13,936 nt of DNA from Chlamydiia bacterium (lineage in GTDB: Bacteria; Chlamydiota; Chlamydiia; Chlamydiales; FEN-1388), in contig PMZB01000255.1 of assembly GCA_003170575.1 (NCBI GenBank), positions 3,862 through 17,797 of the forward strand. Reading direction: 5' to 3'. Position 1 is the stretch's first letter; every line of letters starts with the position of its first letter. Below, one piece after another: positions 8,163 to 13,936 of this stretch. Both the position numbers and the translations under genes were made by a program. The notes beneath the pieces were generated by a model. The model worked only from the letters and a program-made list of their open reading frames with translations. It did no database searches and was not told the origin of the DNA.

Positions 8163-9364
8163 AAAAGAAGTTTCTTAAAGTTCGAGCAGATTTTCCTAGG
8201 CTTAAGAGTTCCGCTCCCTTTATCTACTTAGATTCTGCTGCGACAACCCAAAAGCCAGAAGTTGTTATTAGTACGTTGGCATCATTTTATCGAAATACAT
8301 ATGGCACGGTTCATAGAGCTGTGTATAGTGCGGCGCAAGAGGCAACCCGGCTGTACGATGAGGCAAGGGGCTCTATTGCCTGGTTCATCAACGCTGCGGG
8401 CCCTGTAGAGGTTATTTTCACTCGCGGCGCCACAGATAGCCTAAATATAGTTGCTGAGAGCCTGACTCAAGTTCCCAAGTCAAAAATCCTGATTTCCGAG
8501 ATGGAACATCATGCCAATATTGTGCCCTGGCAGCTTGCAGCAGAGCGGACAGGCGCCGCAATTCAAGTGCTTCCAGTAACACAGGAAGGAGCCATCTCTT
8601 TAGATTTGTTGAAGAAAGCCCTTTCTAGAGACCATTTCGACGTGGTTTCCATTACGCATGGGTCAAACATATTAGGCACAATCACTCCTATCAAAGAGAT
8701 TGCAGAGCTTGTACATGGTGCTGGGGCTCTTTTGGTGGTTGATGGAGCCCAGACAGCAGGACATATGCCCATTGATGTGCAAGCGCTTGGATGTGATTTC
8801 TTTTGTTTCTCCTCACACAAAATGTGTGGTCCAACATCTGTGGGGGTGCTTTGGGGAAAAAAAGCGCTTCTTGAAAGGCTTCCTCCAACACGTGGAGGAG
8901 GGGATATGATTGATCAAGTGACGTTTGAGAAAACTACCTGGAATGATCTTCCCCTAAAGTTTGAGCCTGGAACACCCCCAATTGCAGAAGCTATTGGGTT
9001 TGGCGCAGCGATTGAATACCTTCGTAGCCTTGGCATGGATTCGATTCAAGCTTGGGAACAGGAACTTTTCCGCTATTTTCTTGAGAAGAGCAAGGCTATT
9101 CCAGAGCTACATCTTGTTGGAACATGTGCTGAGCGCTGCCCCTTGCAGTCTTTTTACATAAAAGGCATTCACCCTCTTGATCTAGCAACGTTTCTTGACT
9201 TGAAAGGCATTGCAGTTCGGTCAGGAACCCTTTGCGGACAGCCAATTCTCAAGAAATACGGCCTGACAGAGCTCACAAGGGCTTCTTTTGCATTTTATAA
9301 CACGAAGGAAGAAATCGATATTTTCTGCGAAGCGCTCACCCGCTCAGTATCGGTTTTGCTCTAA
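8150..9364 (+). CDS. sufS: Cysteine desulfurase SufS
   Basis: This is a group II, PLP-dependent cysteine desulfurase that strips sulfur from cysteine as an enzyme-bound persulfide for SufBCD. The 404-residue length is typical. Visible are YLDSAATTQKP (26-36), the cofactor-stacking histidine in EMEHHANIVPW (117-127), SITHGSNILG (168-176), VVDGAQTAGH (196-205), the Schiff-base Lys224 in SSHKMCGP, and the active-site Cys362 in VRSGTLCGQP. The active-site loop differs from the common RTGHHCAQP of SufS. The start is GTG 8150 inside sufD (13-base overlap), with GAGGA at 8141-8145. The last 29 bases run antisense to the end of sctT. The physiological sulfur acceptor (SufE or SufU) is not encoded in this window. 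Confidence 0.95.
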   Translation: MDTLEKKFLKVRADFPRLKSSAPFIYLDSAATTQKPEVVISTLASFYRNTYGTVHRAVYSAAQEATRLYDEARGSIAWFINAAGPVEVIFTRGATDSLNIVAESLTQVPKSKILISEMEHHANIVPWQLAAERTGAAIQVLPVTQEGAISLDLLKKALSRDHFDVVSITHGSNILGTITPIKEIAELVHGAGALLVVDGAQTAGHMPIDVQALGCDFFCFSSHKMCGPTSVGVLWGKKALLERLPPTRGGGDMIDQVTFEKTTWNDLPLKFEPGTPPIAEAIGFGAAIEYLRSLGMDSIQAWEQELFRYFLEKSKAIPELHLVGTCAERCPLQSFYIKGIHPLDLATFLDLKGIAVRSGTLCGQPILKKYGLTELTRASFAFYNTKEEIDIFCEALTRSVSVLL

Positions 9365-10256
9365 ACTCCTTCGCCGATGCGCCCAACTCAGGAAGGGATG
9401 GAGCTTCTTTTTCTCCTTCTGGATATCTGCATTCATATACAAGCTCTTGAAACTGGATAAGCCAGATCTTAATTTCCTTTTCCAGTTGCGAGACAAAAGG
9501 AATCAGCCCCAAGCATACAATCATCAGAGCAAACCAGGATTTTAACCCCATTCCCAAAAAGGTAATCTGCACATTAGGGGCAAGCCTGTTGATGATGCCC
9601 AAAAACGTATCTGTCATGAGAATTGCAAGAAACGCTGGCATAGCAAGCTGTAATGAAAGCGCTGTGAAAATATAAAGAGCATTGATAAGGCGTTCATGAA
9701 CAGCGCTATGCTCGGCAAGGAAGATAGGGTTAATCCACGTTCCTGGCGGGATAAGGTCGTAGGAGAGGTAGAGAGTGTCCAAAACATAAAATGGGCCATT
9801 CATGGCCCAGAAAGTGGAGATAAGAATGAGGTTGTAAAGGGTTCCTACAGGAGAGGTTTGGTTTTGGATTGTCGGGTCATTGGTCATTAAGCTTGCAGCC
9901 CCGCGCTGGTGGTCAATAAACAGACCTGATGTAGATACTATGAGGAAGGGAAGTCCTAAGAAAAATCCGAAAATATATCCAAGAAAAATCTCTTTGATCA
10001 TGAGGAAAAAAAGCGTGATATCAAACGTTGGAGGAGTTGAGATAGTCAAGATTAATTTTGGCAAGAGAACAATCATGAGTGATATCGCCAGTACAAGCTT
10101 GACTGGGTTTGGGAGTATTCTTGCCCCAAAAAAAGGTGAAAGACCAACAATTGGCGCTATGCGCCCAATTGCGAGAAAACATAAAGAGAGTACAGAAACA
10201 GGCGAGTGCCATACCCTTGATGTTTTTTCGAAGAGTGCGAGATAGTCTAGTCCCAC
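9336..10256 (-). CDS. sctT: Type III secretion export apparatus protein SctT (CdsT/YscT)
   Basis: SctT is a polytopic inner-membrane component of the type III secretion export gate (FliR/YscT/SpaR family). The 306-residue product has several hydrophobic segments (about 20-40, 52-72, 80-108, 138-160, 190-215, 235-255). Diagnostic sequence includes RIAPIVGLSPFFGARILP (32-49), HQRGAASLMTNDPTIQNQTSPVG (116-138 region) and INRLAPNVQITFLGMGLK (222-239), the last matching the conserved NRLAPQ..F block. A hydrophilic tail of about 35 residues follows, somewhat longer than in YscT; the final residues are encoded opposite the sufS 3' end. The start is GTG (10254-10256) with GAGG about 7 bases upstream, itself inside the end of the preceding nuclease gene (4-base gap). 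Other export-gate genes (sctR, sctS, sctU) are absent here, so sctT sits apart from the core cluster. Confidence 0.93.
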   Translation of the reverse strand: MGLDYLALFEKTSRVWHSPVSVLSLCFLAIGRIAPIVGLSPFFGARILPNPVKLVLAISLMIVLLPKLILTISTPPTFDITLFFLMIKEIFLGYIFGFFLGLPFLIVSTSGLFIDHQRGAASLMTNDPTIQNQTSPVGTLYNLILISTFWAMNGPFYVLDTLYLSYDLIPPGTWINPIFLAEHSAVHERLINALYIFTALSLQLAMPAFLAILMTDTFLGIINRLAPNVQITFLGMGLKSWFALMIVCLGLIPFVSQLEKEIKIWLIQFQELVYECRYPEGEKEAPSLPELGASAKEFRAKPILSG

Positions 10257-10260
10257 GTAT

Positions 10261-11319
10261 TTACCTCATACACGATGCAAATTTTTCCTTCACTAAGTTA
10301 CCAAGTTCTTCCTTTTCTTTTTCTTGGTAGTTTGTGGCTTGACAGAGCTCTTGGAATGAACATTTTTTGCAATGACGCCGGTCTTCAGTATAGGGAAACT
10401 GAAGAGATGTTGGAGTTGGAAAAATCCCTTCTGCATTTTTTCGAGGATGAAGTTCTAACATGGCTTTAGCGGAAGAGACGATACTCTTTTTGAGCTCCTC
10501 AATTTTTGTAGAGTCAATCGGCATTTCCTGCTTGGCACCATATTTTTTGTAACCTTGAGGCCCCTGGGAAAGATAAAAAGGCGAAAGTATCAGTTTATCT
10601 AAAGGCACTGAAAAACAGATCTTTGCAGCGATAGCATAGGCAAGAAGCTGAGTCTCAACTTTTTCACTCTCTTGACCGGTTTTCCAATCAAAAATGATCA
10701 TGAAAGAGTCATCTTGGCGCGCATGCCAGATCAGGAAAAAGTCATACACAACAATTGCTTCGACCCCCTCCTCGAGGCTAAACGTTTGCATGGATTCTAT
10801 CCCTTTCCATGCGGCCCTTTTGTTCAGTGCGATCTTTTGTAGGCAGGCAGAAGAGTACCAATTATCCACACAGCTTCTTGCCTTTTCTTCTAAAGGGGAG
10901 GAGTCAAAAGGCAAGTTATAATAGTGCTCAAGCAGATTTGTATGGTGCTTTGGATGGTTTTTCCACATCTTTTGACTAGATTCTTGTATTCCCTTTTTGA
11001 CCCCGTTTTGTACATGGATACGCACTTCTTCGAGAGTGGGGAGCCGTTTAGTTGCCTCATATGTCTTTAAACACCACTCTATTGTTTTGTGAACAACTGA
11101 CCCAACAAACATGCACGCTGGCTGCATGTTTTTCAGCATGTAAAGATAGCTTGCTAGAGGATCCACTTCACTTCTTGAGTCGAAAGAGGTTTTTGGCCAT
11201 CCTTCCCAGGCTCCATAATAAGTGTACCAGTATTTCTTTCGGCATTCTAGGAAAGTGGCTTCTCTTGAAGAAGACCACCGACACTCATTCAGAAGACGGT
11301 TTTTTGCATATATGGTCAT
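10261..11319 (-). CDS. RecB/Cas4-like PD-(D/E)XK nuclease with probable 4Fe-4S cluster
   Basis: The 352-residue protein has the PDDEXK_1 (RecB/AddB/Cas4-type) nuclease motifs in order: an N-terminal TFLECRKKYWY (22-32) with Cys26, GSVVHKTIEW (73-82) with His77, Asp193 in VVYDFFL, FDWKTGQ (210-216) with the metal-binding Asp211 and Lys213, and QLLAYA (224-229) supplying Gln224 and Tyr228. A C-terminal CKKCSFQELC (317-326) gives Cys317, Cys320 and Cys326. With Cys26 these make the four-cysteine Fe-S pattern of AddB, Cas4 and Dna2. The family cuts DNA ends or flaps in repair. No helicase domain is present and no helicase gene lies nearby, nor any Cas1/Cas2. ATG 11317-11319 overlaps the stop of the upstream gene as ATGA and has AAAGG 5 bases away. 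It is probably translationally coupled to both neighbours. Confidence 0.85.
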   Translation of the reverse strand: MTIYAKNRLLNECRWSSSREATFLECRKKYWYTYYGAWEGWPKTSFDSRSEVDPLASYLYMLKNMQPACMFVGSVVHKTIEWCLKTYEATKRLPTLEEVRIHVQNGVKKGIQESSQKMWKNHPKHHTNLLEHYYNLPFDSSPLEEKARSCVDNWYSSACLQKIALNKRAAWKGIESMQTFSLEEGVEAIVVYDFFLIWHARQDDSFMIIFDWKTGQESEKVETQLLAYAIAAKICFSVPLDKLILSPFYLSQGPQGYKKYGAKQEMPIDSTKIEELKKSIVSSAKAMLELHPRKNAEGIFPTPTSLQFPYTEDRRHCKKCSFQELCQATNYQEKEKEELGNLVKEKFASCMR

Positions 11320-11867
11320 AAAGAACCTTTGTCAACTTCGACTTTAGCCTGTATCGATATGATAGAGTTGAAAAGACTTGAGTATTCATCAGTTTGTAGT
11401 TTCCTCACATCTTCCATTTTTTTCGATATGTTAGTGACTCTTTCTAGAAGAGATGAAGATTCTTCTCCTTCAAGCCACGTAAGGGAGAAAAGAAGAAATC
11501 TATGCGTATGTGCAATAAAGCCTGTAGCTTTTGGCTGTTTTTTTTCTGCGCATATAAGAAGTCGTGCGCTAAGAGCTGAAATCATGGAATAAAGCTCAAA
11601 CGATGCTTTGTATTTGGAACCAAAGAATTCATAGCTTTTTTTTCCGAAGTCCTCCACATCTCTCATCAGATCAGTTTTTATTTCCTCGTTAAGAAACCAC
11701 CCAATTGACGTGAGAAGAATCTTTCGAGCCACATGGTGCACTCTTTGTGTTACGTAACGTGCATTTTCGCTTACAGATGAGTAAATCCCTTTACCCCATG
11801 AAGCTGTACTTGTTATGCATTCTGGTATAAAAGTGGAGGCACTTGTCCAAAGTTTGCCTATGCTCAT
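11316..11867 (-). CDS. Unknown 183-residue helical protein, first gene of sctT unit
   Basis: The gene starts at ATG (11865-11867), with a strong GGAGG (11876-11880 on the opposite strand) 8 bases upstream, so expression is likely. The 183-residue product has a serine/threonine-rich N-terminus (first 35 residues, no clear signal peptide) and then long amphipathic helices (about 40-180), including a C-terminal stretch LLERVTNISKKMEDVRKLQ that may form a coiled coil. No enzyme motif is seen and I do not recognise the family. It overlaps the nuclease gene by 4 bases (ATGA) and leads the unit that ends with sctT. A polar, S/T-rich N-terminus followed by helices would fit a secreted effector or chaperone-bound protein, but equally a cytosolic partner of the nuclease; the context does not decide. 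Confidence 0.7.
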   Translation of the reverse strand: MSIGKLWTSASTFIPECITSTASWGKGIYSSVSENARYVTQRVHHVARKILLTSIGWFLNEEIKTDLMRDVEDFGKKSYEFFGSKYKASFELYSMISALSARLLICAEKKQPKATGFIAHTHRFLLFSLTWLEGEESSSLLERVTNISKKMEDVRKLQTDEYSSLFNSIISIQAKVEVDKGSL

Positions 11868-11955
11868 ACTACTATCCTCCGACTAATTAGGGTCTCAAAA
11901 GTGGTAAACTGTTATACTATACCTAAAAGGGACATATATTTTTCGGAGTGTTTTC
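11868..11955. promoter_or_regulatory. Divergent promoter region between the sctT unit and gpmA
   Basis: These 88 bases separate two divergent transcription units, so promoters for both must lie here or nearby. On the plus strand TATACT (11913-11918) matches the -10 consensus at five of six positions, but no good -35 lies 16-18 bases upstream. On the minus strand TATAGT (11921-11916) and TATAAC (11916-11911) overlap the same spot, again without a clear -35. Overlapping -10 elements would make the two promoters compete. The ribosome sites are clear: CGGAG (11944-11948) for gpmA and GGAGG on the minus strand. Confidence 0.35.
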
Positions 11956-12633
11956 GTGAAAAAAAAGACCTATTTGATTCTTCTTCGCCATGGCGAGTCT
12001 ATGTGGAACAGAGACAACCTTTTTACTGGATGGGTGGATTTGCCTCTCTCTAAAAAGGGCATTGACGAGGCTTTCCAAGCAGGAAAAGCACTCGAAGGAT
12101 TTGAATTAGATATTGTGTTTTGTTCAAGCCTTATTCGGTCCATTATGACGGCCATGATCGCATTGTGTGAGAGCAAGAAAACTCCAGTTATCTTGCACTC
12201 AGAAGGGCGTCAAAAAGAATGGGCAAAGATATATTCTGAAAAAGCCATGCAAAATATCCTTCCAGTATATTGCGATGAAGCTTTGAATGAGAGGATGTAT
12301 GGAGCTCTCCAGGGGCTGAATAAAAAAGAAACGGCTGACAAGTTCGGAGCAGATGTTGTCCATCAATGGCGTCGTGGATATAGTAACAGGCCTCCTGAAG
12401 GAGAAAGTCTTGAGTTAACTCTTGAAAGAACACTTCCCTATTTTCAATCCAAAATAGAACCTGTTCTTCGGGAAGGCAAAACAACGCTTATCTCGGCCCA
12501 TGGCAATTCTTTACGCGCTATCATCAAGCACATTGAAAATCTTGATGGAGACACTATCGTGAAAAGGGAGCTTACCACAGGCCTTCCCTATATCTATGAG
12601 TTCGGAGAGGGAGTATATATCCCACAAAAATGA
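11956..12633 (+). CDS. gpmA: 2,3-bisphosphoglycerate-dependent phosphoglycerate mutase
   Basis: The enzyme interconverts 3- and 2-phosphoglycerate in glycolysis through a phosphohistidine. The 225-residue product shows LLRHGES (9-15) with the phosphorylated His12, NLFTGWVDLPLSKKG (21-35), Arg61, LNERMYGALQGLNKKETA (110-127) with Glu112, and AHGNSLRAIIKH (181-192) with His182. It is shorter than E. coli GpmA (250). It lacks much of the loop after QWRRGY (only SNRPPEGES remains) and carries an extra charged stretch around residues 74-105. I recall both traits from chlamydial PgmA. The start is GTG 11956, with CGGAG 7 bases upstream, followed by a lysine run. It is followed by a long palindrome and then the pseudouridine synthase, the same order as in Chlamydia. 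Confidence 0.95.
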   Translation: MKKKTYLILLRHGESMWNRDNLFTGWVDLPLSKKGIDEAFQAGKALEGFELDIVFCSSLIRSIMTAMIALCESKKTPVILHSEGRQKEWAKIYSEKAMQNILPVYCDEALNERMYGALQGLNKKETADKFGADVVHQWRRGYSNRPPEGESLELTLERTLPYFQSKIEPVLREGKTTLISAHGNSLRAIIKHIENLDGDTIVKRELTTGLPYIYEFGEGVYIPQK

Positions 12634-12652
12634 AAAAAAAATACCCAAACAA

Positions 12653-12790
12653 CTTGAAGAATCGGAATTTTTCCGATGAAGAACACCTCAGATTTGATTC
12701 CGAAAAAACAGGCCCCCTATTAGACATAGGGGATGTTTTTTCGGGATCAAAGATGAGGTGTTCTGCTAAGGAAAAAACAGATTCATCAAG
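12653..12790. repeat. 138-bp imperfect palindrome between gpmA and rluB
   Basis: The two halves are nearly complementary over about 60 base pairs. An outer arm (12653-12663 with 12780-12790) pairs 10 of 11 bases. A looser T-rich/A-rich part follows. A perfect 11-bp arm AGAACACCTCA (12680-12690) pairs with 12754-12764. An 18-bp arm (12693-12710 with 12734-12751) contains one G-T pair. An inner CCCCTAT (12714-12720) pairs with 12726-12732 around a 5-base loop. Neither strand has a stop codon through it in the symmetric frame, so the two strands encode similar peptides, sharing EHL.FD.EKT.P...VFS.S..RCS..EK. It fills almost all of the gap between gpmA and the conserved rluB start. It looks like an inserted palindromic element, or a transcript-processing hairpin. 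Confidence 0.85.
12661..12677. repeat. Small hairpin inside the left arm of the large palindrome
   Basis: ATCGGAA and TTCCGAT form a 7-bp stem around a TTT loop. The matching part of the right arm does not contain this hairpin and is where the two halves diverge most, so the large palindrome's arms are no longer exact copies here. Confidence 0.6.
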
Positions 12791-12800
12791 TAGGATGGGT

Positions 12801-13487
12801 ATGAGATTAAGCAAAGTTCTTGCTGCCTCAGGAGTCGCCTCAAGGCGTGCCTGTGAAAAGATTATCGTGGATGGACGTGTCAGAGTTAATGGAAATCAAG
12901 TAATTGTTCCGCAGACGCTTGTTGATCCAACCAGTGACATAATTGAAGTTGATGGCCAAAAAGTTCAAGCAATGCCTCCGAGAGTTTATTTTCTCCTGCA
13001 TAAACCTTTAGGATATGTTTGCACAAACGATCCTAAGGTAAAAAGGCGTGCTGTTGATCTTATCCCCTATGAAGAACGGCTTTTTACAATTGGGCGGCTG
13101 GATAAAGATACTTCAGGCCTTATCCTCGTGACAAATGACGGCCATTTTGCTCATAAACTCATGCATCCTTCTGGAGGCATCCAAAAAGAGTATCTAGTGA
13201 AAGTAGATAAAGAACTTTCCCATGATGATCTTGTTGCGCTCTCCCAGGGATGTATGGTCGAGGGCGTGCGTGTCTCCCCGGCCTCTGTAAAAAAAGTGCG
13301 CCATGGCACCATGAAGATTGTTGTACACGAAGGCAGGCACCACGAGGTGCGCGCTCTTGTTGAGGCAGCCGGCATGGAAGTCCTAGAGCTTAAGCGCATC
13401 CGTATCGGTCCACTTCTCTTAGGAAAGCTTGAGGTCGGCGCCTGCAAGCGCTTGAGCCAGAAGGAAATAGAGACACTGTTCACCTAG
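12801..13487 (+). CDS. rluB: RsuA/RluB-family rRNA pseudouridine synthase
   Basis: From ATG 12801 the product is 228 residues: an N-terminal S4 RNA-binding domain (MRLSKVLAASGVASRRACE..I..GRVRVNG, about 1-45) and the synthase domain with HKPLGYVCTN (about 67-76) and the catalytic GRLDKDTSG, Asp101 (Asp158 counted from 12630). EYLVKV, EGRHHEVRAL and LKRIRIGPL are further family marks. The likely target is 23S rRNA (RluB type), but RsuA or RluF specificity cannot be excluded. The open frame reaches back to ATG 12630 (285 residues, ATGA overlap with gpmA). Those extra 57 residues are encoded by the large palindrome, and S4 synthases normally begin at MRL. TAGG at 12791-12794 lies 6 bases before 12801, whereas 12630 has no close ribosome site. 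ATG 12795 is a third option. Confidence 0.9.
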   Translation: MRLSKVLAASGVASRRACEKIIVDGRVRVNGNQVIVPQTLVDPTSDIIEVDGQKVQAMPPRVYFLLHKPLGYVCTNDPKVKRRAVDLIPYEERLFTIGRLDKDTSGLILVTNDGHFAHKLMHPSGGIQKEYLVKVDKELSHDDLVALSQGCMVEGVRVSPASVKKVRHGTMKIVVHEGRHHEVRALVEAAGMEVLELKRIRIGPLLLGKLEVGACKRLSQKEIETLFT

Positions 13488-13509
13488 AGTTAATGAGAGG
13501 AGTTTAGAT

Positions 13510-13818
13510 ATGCTTCCCAAAAATAGACAGCCTGTACATCCTGGGGAAGTACTTTTAGAGGAGTTTTTGAAACCATTAGGTTTATCTCAGGAGGAGTTTG
13601 CTCAACACTTGGATGGTTCTTGGACTCAGCCTAAAATTAGTGAGATTATCAATAAAAAACGACGTGTTACCGAGGCTATAGCCCTTGATTTTGCAGACGC
13701 TCTTGGAACCTCAGCCGAATTTTGGCTCAATCTCCAATGTAAGTATGACCTATGGCACGCAAAGAAGAAGCATGAGCGTATACCTATACTTCCAGATCTC
13801 AAGGCTATGGGGATGTAG
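13510..13818 (+). CDS. higA: HigA-family antitoxin / XRE-type DNA-binding protein
   Basis: This 102-residue protein matches the HigA (VapI-type) antitoxin family: the N-terminal PVHPGEVLLEEFLKPLGLSQEEFAQHL (8-34), a helix-turn-helix (about 24-60; the recognition part includes QPKISEIINKKRRVTEA), and the conserved ALDFADALGTSAEFWLNLQCKYDLW (58-82) that follows in this family. HigA neutralises the HigB mRNA-cleaving toxin and represses its own promoter. Here no higB is found: the gene upstream is rluB, only 22 bases away, and downstream is a repeat. The ribosome site GAGAGGAG (about 13495-13502) is strong. It may be an orphan antitoxin, a plain regulator, or have a partner beyond the window edge. 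The RluB-HigA spacing allows cotranscription. Confidence 0.9.
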   Translation: MLPKNRQPVHPGEVLLEEFLKPLGLSQEEFAQHLDGSWTQPKISEIINKKRRVTEAIALDFADALGTSAEFWLNLQCKYDLWHAKKKHERIPILPDLKAMGM

Positions 13819-13871
13819 ACGCGCATCTTTGTTACCCATAAGTTTAGTTAAGTAAAGGTATTGTAATTTTT

Positions 13872-13936
13872 TTTACCACAGAGATCACAGAGCACACAGA
13901 GAAATATTCAATTTTTCTCTGTGTGCTCTGTGATCT
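13872..13936. repeat. CACAGAG period-9 palindrome, cut by window end
   Basis: Left and right arms (13882-13904 and 13914-13936) are perfect 23-bp inverted copies around a 9-base AT-rich loop (13905-13913). Each arm is built of nine-base units nCACAGAGn; the left flank adds a third unit (ACCACAGAG from 13875) after a T run. The right arm ends exactly at the window edge, so the palindrome may extend further. As RNA it would form a very stable hairpin downstream of higA and could end its transcript, although no T tract is visible after the right arm. Repeats rich in CACAGAG occur dispersed in various environmental bacterial genomes. Confidence 0.85.

Noticed and set aside
9880..10245. Plus-strand 121-residue open frame opposite sctT
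   Set aside because: It is a shadow of the hydrophobic SctT coding strand; its composition is basic and low in recognisable structure.
10261..11319. Cas4 of a CRISPR locus
   Set aside because: Motifs fit the wider RecB/AddB/Cas4 fold, but no Cas1, Cas2 or repeat-spacer array is present and the protein is longer than typical Cas4.
12572..12814. Minus-strand 80-residue open frame across the large palindrome
   Set aside because: It mirrors the plus-strand frame because of the palindrome's symmetry, ends inside gpmA, and has no ribosome site; treated as a by-product of the repeat.
13819..13871. Attachment site or small RNA between higA and the palindrome
   Set aside because: The stretch is short and AT-rich with no integrase, tRNA end or promoter that I can see.

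Overview
The window looks like chromosomal DNA of a Chlamydiota bacterium, most likely a non-Chlamydia ('environmental', amoeba- or arthropod-associated) lineage. Four things support this. There is a type III secretion SctT/CdsT gene. There is a compact phosphoglycerate mutase with the short form I associate with chlamydial PgmA. That gene sits next to an RsuA/RluB-type pseudouridine synthase, an adjacency I recall from Chlamydia trachomatis (CT722-CT723). A sufB-C-D-S cluster is in the order I recall for CT684-CT687. The family assignment is inference from recalled sequences; no search was run.

Layout from left to right. Positions 1-3358 hold a tightly packed plus-strand operon that ends in BatD-like and BatE-like aerotolerance (Bat) envelope proteins. 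They are preceded by the 3' part of an unrecognised helical protein that runs off the left edge. Positions 3421-4380 encode a membrane-anchored protein with weak protein-kinase-like motifs, and 4459-4785 a small membrane protein of unknown function. Positions 4925-9364 are a four-gene Suf iron-sulfur cluster assembly operon, with every gene overlapping the next and a good sigma70-type promoter just upstream.

On the minus strand, 11867-9336 is a three-gene coupled unit: an unknown 183-residue protein, a stand-alone RecB/Cas4-like PD-(D/E)XK nuclease with a probable 4Fe-4S cluster, and sctT. The 3' end of sctT overlaps the 3' end of sufS tail to tail by 29 bp. From 11956 the plus strand resumes with gpmA, an RluB-type pseudouridine synthase, and a HigA-type antitoxin without a visible toxin.

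Two structures stand out. A 138-bp imperfect palindrome (12653-12790) fills the space between gpmA and the conserved start of the pseudouridine synthase, and it is open for translation on both strands. The last 65 bp contain a perfect 23-bp-arm palindrome built from a period-9 nCACAGAGn motif, cut by the window edge. I did not recognise a CRISPR array, rRNA, tRNA, transposase or integrase. No stretch over 300 bases lacks a gene.
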